Shown piece by piece: positions 57,628 through 64,000 of a stretch of 64,000 nucleotides of DNA. The notes beneath the pieces were generated by a model. It had not been told where the DNA came from. It worked only from the letters and a program-made list of their open reading frames with translations, and did not search any database. The DNA is taken from positions 625,921 through 689,920 of the forward strand of contig CAXIPT010000006.1 of NCBI GenBank assembly GCA_964030475.1, written 5' to 3'. Origin of the DNA: Tethya wilhelma. Lineage: Eukaryota; Porifera; Demospongiae; Tethyida; Tethyidae. Made by a program: the position numbers and the translations under genes. Each line of letters begins with the position of its first letter. The first letter of the stretch is position 1.

Positions 57628-58677
57628 ATGGCTCCTGGTTTTGCTACAACTTCTACAGAATCAGCAACAGTCAGCACCAAATGTGCTCAGCCAGATTCCA
57701 AATTGAAATCATCGGACAAGACTCAAGTGTCGACTCTCTCTCCGAAAATCCAAAAACTGGTGCAAGAATATCACCAACTGGGATGGTTTGAAAAGATATT
57801 TGGATTCACTGCACCAATTGTTTGGATGAACGTCTACAAGATGACCGTACTGCATCTGATCTCTCTTCTAGCTTGCTTTCACGGGCCACAAGCAAAATGG
57901 CAAAGTTGGTGGTTCTTTATTGTACTACTGTTTGTTGCAGGGATGGGAGTCACAGCAGGCGTACACAGGTACTGGTGTCACAGATCCTACAAGGCAAAAC
58001 TTCCACTACAGATCTTTCTGATGTTGGCAAATTGTCTGGCGATGCAAAACGATATCATGGAGTGGTCTCGCGATCATCGTGTTCACCACAAGTACTCGGA
58101 AACAAGTGGGGACCCTCATAATGCAAAGAGGGGGTTCTTTTTCGCTCACATCGGTTGGCTGCTCATGAGAAAACACCCTGACGTTCTAATTAAAGGAAGA
58201 AACATTGACATCTCTGATCTGAAACGGGATCCAGTCGTACAATTCCAACATCGCTTCTACTACCCTCTCTCCCTCTTCATGACCTTTGCATTCCCAGTAC
58301 TGATCCCGTACTACTTTTGGGGCGAAGACCCATGGGTTGCTTTCACTACAATAGCCGTCTTCCGCTACGTCGTGACTCTACATTCTACCTGGCTTGTAAA
58401 CAGCGCGGCTCATCTGTGGGGTGCAAAAATTTACGATCGGACTATAAACCCTGCCGATAATAGGTTCGTTTCCATGGCAGCAATGGGAGAAGGGTGGCAT
58501 AATTATCATCATACTTTTCCGTATGATTATTCAACTAGTGAGTGGGGGCCAAAGATAAATTTGACTACAATTTTTATCGATTTGATGGCGGCTGTTGGTC
58601 TCGTGTACGATAGGAAACAGGTTTCCCAAGAAGGGATTGAGCGGGTCCGACGTAGGTTAGGGGATAGATCATTGTGA
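57628..58677 (+). CDS. SCD: Acyl-CoA delta-9 desaturase (stearoyl-CoA desaturase)
   Basis: Single exon, 349 aa, ATG in AAAAATGGC context at 57628. Membrane di-iron enzyme that inserts the first double bond into saturated acyl-CoA in the ER, using cytochrome b5. The three His boxes are intact: HRYWCH, DHRVHHK and EGWHNYHH, plus the extra NSAAHLWG motif of animal/fungal enzymes. Four hydrophobic spans are arranged in two pairs (around VYKMTVLHLISLLACF, FIVLLFVAGMGVTAG, PLSLFMTFAFPVLIPYYF and VAFTTIAVFRYVVTL). The length is normal for animal SCDs, and the absence of introns is notable among multi-exon neighbours. It could have arisen by retroposition, but no poly-A tract or target duplication was recognised. 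Confidence 0.95.
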   Translation: MAPGFATTSTESATVSTKCAQPDSKLKSSDKTQVSTLSPKIQKLVQEYHQLGWFEKIFGFTAPIVWMNVYKMTVLHLISLLACFHGPQAKWQSWWFFIVLLFVAGMGVTAGVHRYWCHRSYKAKLPLQIFLMLANCLAMQNDIMEWSRDHRVHHKYSETSGDPHNAKRGFFFAHIGWLLMRKHPDVLIKGRNIDISDLKRDPVVQFQHRFYYPLSLFMTFAFPVLIPYYFWGEDPWVAFTTIAVFRYVVTLHSTWLVNSAAHLWGAKIYDRTINPADNRFVSMAAMGEGWHNYHHTFPYDYSTSEWGPKINLTTIFIDLMAAVGLVYDRKQVSQEGIERVRRRLGDRSL

Positions 58678-59208
58678 GCTCACGTCGCATTACATATGGC
58701 ATACATTTATTATTCTACACTATTAACATGTACATTATAGACATAACATCGTAGCTATATACACACATGTGAATTAACATACACACAGACACGTACACAC
58801 GCACACACAGATGCTTTGTGTTCACTTTTGATAGCTGGAATTATATATGACATTTTCATGAACGTATTCTGTACTCAGTCAGCACTAACATTGAAATTAT
58901 GCGTAATTATTATTAATAATTTTTTTCTTTGTTTTTGCACAAGATAAAGTAATTGAATGTGAATACCTTTTCCAATTATTTCTTATCATAATAACAAGAG
59001 TCCATGGACTCTTGATAATGATATATTATTTATATAGCTGGGTCATTGCATGCTGACATGATAAAATTAATTAATATCACTATTCACAAACTTGAAACTA
59101 TAGACAATTGAAATCAAAATAAGTATGGTGTATTCAAGTGGCATAACAATATTCCACATTTATTTAATGGGTTACTACCTTTGAAGAAATTTCTTGCTAG
59201 AAATACGT
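58678..59208. other. 3' flank of desaturase
   Basis: AT-rich with a short CACACA stretch near 58785. A short palindrome at 58989-59015 (CAAGAGTCCATGGACTCTTG) could be a hairpin; its function is unknown. Confidence 0.4.
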
Positions 59209-62200
59209 TCATACACGTGATTCACAATAAAAGTTCTGACTGCTTCGTATCCTGTATGTGTTATAGTTATAGCAAAAAATAGAACACAATTGGTGAGGCT
59301 TGAGGATTGAAATATCATGAAACCTACTTACCACTTAGTCTTATTTTTGTCTTCATTCATAGGTAGAACAATCATGTTCTCCATGCTTGAGCTAATCAGT
59401 GACTGGCTTTTTTCCTTTTGCAGTTGACTAGATTGCGATATTGATACTTGAGATTTAAGCTGAGGGGTATTGTTGATGACCTCCTCCGGATCTTCATAAA
59501 TAACTCCATTGGATGCACCTTGTGAGCTATGTATAATTCATTTTGTATTATTAATTTTATTATCATAGTAGTTAAGGAAAAATTATGTTCATGTACATGT
59601 TGCTCTAAAGTCCAACTGGTTTGAGAATGCTGGTAGAAAAGATTGAATAACTTTCTAAATATCCAGCCAATTTCAAAATTTCAAGCACCATGGGAAAATG
59701 CTCGCTATCCCCGTTCTTTTGGTTGCTTTTCCAGTTTTCCTATTTCTTACCAGTCAAAAGTTATAGCTATTTGGTCCCATAAGAAAAGTATTGCGTGAAT
59801 CACATTATTTCACTTCCGGCGGCATTCTCAAACCAGATGGACTTTAGTAAAGTTTGCATGGGAACAAGGTTCCATGCAGTTTCAATGTTATGAATAAAAC
59901 AGAATGCATAGTAATTATATACAATTAAATAATTATTGTAAAGTCATGAATTAAAATTTAAGTACCTTTTATTTCTATGGTGACCATCTGCATCATCGGT
60001 GCCAGTAACAGTTGTTTTATTCGACTCGCTGATGGATGTACATAGACAATCTAAACTTCGTCGACGGTTATTATCGTCTTTTGCTTCTTTTTTCTTGGGA
60101 CTAGTAACTCTTAAATCATCATATGAATGGCTCAATGGCGGTGATGGAAGGGGACGCGTAGATATGTTTGATCTTTGAGTCTGTAAGCTATACAAAGAGT
60201 GCAAAAACCAATGCAATGTAATAATATTATGCTAAAAACATACGTAAAATGAACAATGTATGTGATGAATATCAAACTGAAGAAAAAGAAACTTTCTTCC
60301 ACTCTACAGACTTAATACCGTATAGTGGGAATTTTTCGTGGGGGAAAATTTATGCGTTTTCGTCTTGAATAGAAATTCGTGGGGAAAATTTTCGTGGATT
60401 GCGTCTCAACATTACATGACGACCTCGTACCTGGAAGAAAATTCGCAAACCGCGAAATTCGCAAAAATTTTCCCCCATGAAAATTTCCCGCTATACGGTA
60501 AATTAGCTTGACTTAGCCTGAGCATGCAACAAAAGGTGCACATATCAAAAAACCAAAATTATTAAAGCAAGAGTTTGAATACAAGACATATTATAAGAAA
60601 GAAGGAAAGAATTAAAGCATGCAAGGGATATAACAGTGATTCTCATGCACTCAATACCGTATAGTGGGAAAGTTTCATGGGATTTAACTTTCGCAGTTTT
60701 CGCGGATCATGCATTCATCCGTGAAATTTTTTACCAGTGAAAAATTTTCTGTAATGTATATACGTACGGGCTCGCACAGCTCATCCATGAAAGTTAAAGC
60801 ACGAAAATATTTGACTAGAGACATCCGCAAAAGTTTGACATCGCGAAACTTTCCCGCTATATCATTATGGTATCTGCATGGGCCTGCATTAATGGACTTC
60901 TTCTACTTTTGATCAAGTTTACTGCTTACATTCTAGACTCAGTACGGCTGTCAGGTTCAGTAGTCTGTTCATCAGTTGATAACGAATGAGGTGATGTTTC
61001 ATTAGGTTCATCCTGACTTTGTGAAAGTGACCTAACATTAATAGTAAATGAATGACCATAATTTATTTTAATAAAATTAATTTTCTTTTTAATGTGCAAA
61101 TTGACAGTTCAAACAGCTTATCTACCATATAGCTAGAAATTTCCAAGGAGTATAAATTTCGCTGCTTTCGTGGATCGTCGGCGATTCGCAAAAATTTTAC
61201 TTGCAAAATTTTCAGGACCATGTTGAAATACATGGGTGGGGCTGCTCGATCCTCGAAAATAAAATTGCGGAAGTTTAGCGATTGCCTTTCCGCGAAAATT
61301 TTATTCCTCGAAAATTTCTAGCTATATGTACGGTATTATCAATGTGGCCAGACAAATTAAAAATTAATCAACCTACATTATTTCAAGCACTGGAAAAATC
61401 ATGAACTCTATTGGGCTAGGACTAGAGGCTAAGTGACATGTACAGTGTATCTTTTTTTTTTCCCAATGATTCAGAACTTTATAACGTACAGTGTATCTGG
61501 CTACAGTAACATTTTACTTATTTCAGTACATACCTTTCACTTCCATCAGATCGTGATTGTTCGCTGATAGCAGTGGTTTGGTTTGTCTCACTGGACTGAG
61601 GATTGGCTACATCATAGTGGTTTGGAATGGACTCCCTTCTTAGTGTCCCTTTGGGTTGTAGATCTCTATATAGTTATGATAATAGAATACTTTATTGAAC
61701 GCATATTACCGTAGATTGGGAAATTTTCATTGGTAAAATATTTCGCCTGTTAAATTTTCGCGTAGTTTAATTTTCGTCGCTACGGATGATTTGGTAAACA
61801 TCGCCATACAAAACATAATTTTTGCCAAGTTTAATTTTCGTCAGTAATGGTTGTCGACGAAAATTTTATAGCGATGAAAATTTCTTGATCTACGGTATTA
61901 CCATACAATGCAAGTGCAGATTTGATACTTATTCTCATCCATAGTTGTCTACTTCTAACAGCACATTCAATTGACTTACTCTTCCTTGTACAGATACCGT
62001 ATACTTTTTAAACTGCATAAACAATAATGCACATAATATTCAAAGCCGCGTGCAATCAATATGTACAACATTACGATAAAAATAATTATTGTTGCATAGT
62101 ATTTGTGTACACGTATATAAACTTACGGATCTGGATCATAGAGTCTGAAGCCAATATATATGATTCCAATGGCACACAGGATTAGTGTCAGCACAACCAC

Positions 62201-62851
62201 CACTCCTCCAAGTACTCCTAAAATCACCCCCAACATCAGATCGCTTGAATTCGAGTCACCACCTGGATCCAATCCATCACCACCTTCCATTGAAGCACAT
62301 TCGGCATCAATTTTTGAAGCGATAGTCAAATCACACGTACGATCGACTCTTAGTAGAATTGAATCTATTTGAACTGCTCTCGATTCGTCACTTCTTCTCC
62401 AATCTTTGATGAAATCCAACAGTTCTAGAGCTGACAGCTGAACAGTTCCGTGAAGAAGAGCACGAAAAGTTACTGCTTGAGAAGATTGGGTAAAACATTG
62501 AAACGCACCATCACTTATTCTGTCTCTAGGAAAGTGGCAATTACATCGTTCTTGCACGACATTAATGATTATATTGGTTAGCTCAAGAGCTCTTTGGGCA
62601 GAATTGGTGATCTTTAAAAAAAACCAAAACAACAACAAAATACATTACAGGCTAATCACTAACAGGGAGATCTTACAACTTGATAAAATTACTGCATGAA
62701 ATTTTTTCAATAGCTAGCTAGCTAAATGTGATTCTTACCACCCAGTCTGCACATTTTATTCCCGTCAGTCGTAGCTGGAAAAGTAGATCTGAATATGAAA
62801 AGAACATAGACCATTATATCTACAATAGCAATTCCTCATCACAACTTACAC

Positions 62852-62939
<88 letters not shown>

Positions 62940-62940
62940 N

Positions 62941-63029
<89 letters not shown>

Positions 63030-64000
63030 GCAGTATACATACTTCAAATAAAGAATCTCAACCTATACACTTACTTGCATGCAATACATCATCATGACAT
63101 CACCATTCGATCAACTTACTATCATCCAAAGTGGTCACAAGTTTGGTAGCTAATGGACCATTTCCAGCACTATTGGTTGCCAAAACAGAACAATTATACG
63201 TCGAAAAAGGACGAAAGCCTCCCAAAATGAAACTACCGGCAGAAATGTAAGTTTCAACAACTTTCTGAGCATACTCACTCCTGTCCTCTAGCAATAGTTG
63301 ACAAGCAAGTGTGTAGCTTAGTATTATTCCATTTTGATCAACAATTGGAGGGGGTCCCCATGAGAATCGGATAGTTCTTGCTGTGGGAGTAGCTGTGAAG
63401 CTAGTTGGACTAGCTGAAGGAACTGTACAATAGTTTTAAAGAGAGAAAACGATTGGCATAAGGGTACGGTTGTCATCCAGGTAGCTGTGTGTGTGTGTTT
63501 ATTTGCAACCAAACTTTTAGCTATAGCAAAAAAAAAAAACACAAGCACTCGGATATAGTGGAGCAGGCCATGGAAATAGGGCTATTGCACAACTTCGTGT
63601 CAGCTGATGCTTAAAAATGGAATGAAGTACATGTATAGCAAACAGGTAGACCACAGTACATTAGGAACACTTCAAAAATTTTCAGGCTCAAAACAGAATC
63701 CAAAGCAATGTATATAGAACCAAGCTTATCATCACACACAACACACACTACATGCATGCCACAATTGCCATGCAAGGGTTCATACAATCAGATAAACTTT
63801 ATACCTAGTACCTAATTGTGCTGATATACCTTCTGATAAGGTCACCATGGTAACGTATTCAGAATACATTCCAATTCCTCTAACATTGAATCCAGCCACT
63901 CTGGTTTGATACGTGGTCCCTTGGAGTAGATCAAGAAATGTGTGTGTGGTGACGTTGGGATTTTCAATCGAAAGATTATGTGATTGTCCGATTTGGAATG
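59209..64000 (-). CDS. FN3-domain single-pass membrane receptor with SEA-like module (5' end outside window)
   Basis: Exons in phase: 64000-63830 (FN3 part), 63422-63120 (a whole FN3 domain: FTATPTARTIRFSWGPPP, YNCSVLATNSAGNGP), 62788-62739 (LTGIKCADWV), 62611-62127 (SEA-like segment, then span VILGVLGGVVVVLTLILCAI), then six cytosolic exons: 61665-61534, 61031-60930, 60187-59966, 59526-59332 and 59251-59209 with the stop. (The last five listed are those resolved; the span exon also contributes the first tail residues.) The Ser/Thr-rich tail contains NHYDVANP, HSYDDLRV and VIYEDPEEV and ends CESRV, a class I PDZ-ligand pattern. The juxtamembrane exons match those of the Ig receptor gene in sequence style and phase. 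Extracellular recognition with a scaffolded tail is inferred. Confidence 0.83.
59605..59847. repeat. Foldback element in an intron
   Basis: Arms CTAAAGTCCAACTGGTTTGA and TCAAACCAGATGGACTTTAG (one mismatch), continuing GAATGC / GCATTC. 243 bp. Confidence 0.9.
60316..60500. repeat. Foldback element, TACCGTATAGCGGG family
   Basis: TACCGTATAGTGGGAATTTT at the left and AAATTTCCCGCTATACGGTA at the right, with internal GCGAAATTCGC-like sub-palindromes. Intron of the FN3 receptor gene. Confidence 0.9.
60655..60865. repeat. Foldback element, same family, right end eroded
   Basis: Left TACCGTATAGTGGGAAAGTT; right AAACTTTCCCGCTATATCAT. Same intron as the previous copy. Confidence 0.75.
61123..61335. 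repeat. Foldback element, diverged member
   Basis: Left TACCATATAGCTAGAAATTT; right AAATTTCTAGCTATATGTAC followed by GGTA. The pairing is kept although the sequence differs from the family type, i.e. both arms changed together. Confidence 0.75.
61707..61898. repeat. Foldback element, TACCGTAGATTGGG subtype
   Basis: Left TACCGTAGATTGGGAAATTT; right AAATTTCTTGATCTACGGTA. A degenerate relative is at 30628. Confidence 0.85.
62851..63028. repeat. Long (CA)n microsatellite with N at 62940
   Basis: Almost pure CA for about 178 bases around an N; true length unknown. It lies in an intron of the FN3 receptor gene and does not affect coding. Confidence 0.95.

Noticed and set aside
62728..63051. Long His-Thr or Val-Cys open frames
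   Set aside because: They are translations of the (CA)n/(GT)n repeat. The same applies at 9782-9964, 39302-39487, 39821-40024 and the repeat-encoded start at 54455.

Overview
The window looks like nuclear DNA of an early-branching animal, most likely a demosponge. Genes are small and densely packed, introns are short (about 40-400 bp) with GT-AG ends, intergenic DNA is AT-rich, and there are many foldback elements and CA/GT microsatellites. The gene content fits: ROCO GTPases, Death/DED domains, SH3, Ig, FN3 and WSC modules. The species call is inference; exon structures were worked out by hand from splice signals and reading phase. Single N bases at 6563, 9961, 14293, 16983, 26047, 47383, 49551, 56485 and 62940 look like contig joints, and several carry duplicated or re-ordered sequence.

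1-21 kb is an innate-immunity-like cluster. Three copies of one large protein core are present: a Roc-like GTPase, a COR-like region, a Cys/His cluster and a C-terminal purine-nucleoside-phosphorylase (PNP) domain. Copy 1 (minus, 1486-5946) carries an SH3 domain and probably continues upstream into a Death plus coiled-coil gene (6657-8851). Copy 2 (minus, 16984-21036) has a DED-like region and a TKL-type kinase in front of an almost identical core. Copy 3 (plus, 9962-12237) joins core and PNP in one uninterrupted frame. A broken Death exon, a DED-type gene split by a foldback element with an inversion, and paired NF-kappaB-like sites lie among them.

21.5-24.3 kb and 34.9-43.3 kb hold five intact members and one fragment of an unrecognised family: short cytosolic N-terminus with an acidic dileucine motif, membrane span, Cys-rich N-glycosylated ectodomain, second span, short tail. 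The first shares a bidirectional promoter with the kinase-ROCO gene. 28.5-32.7 kb is an 11-exon minus-strand gene with a ParB-like motif and a possible DNA-methyltransferase motif, next to a 94-bp tandem repeat array.

44-52 kb holds an uncharacterised three-exon gene and a complete ten-exon pectinacetylesterase/Notum-like gene. The latter is split by an inserted block (47384-49550) that repeats 43920-46190 and is bounded by N on both sides. 52.9-57 kb is a complete Ig-domain membrane receptor, 57.6-58.7 kb a single-exon stearoyl-CoA desaturase, and 59.2-64 kb the 3' part of an FN3 receptor that shares its juxtamembrane module with the Ig receptor.
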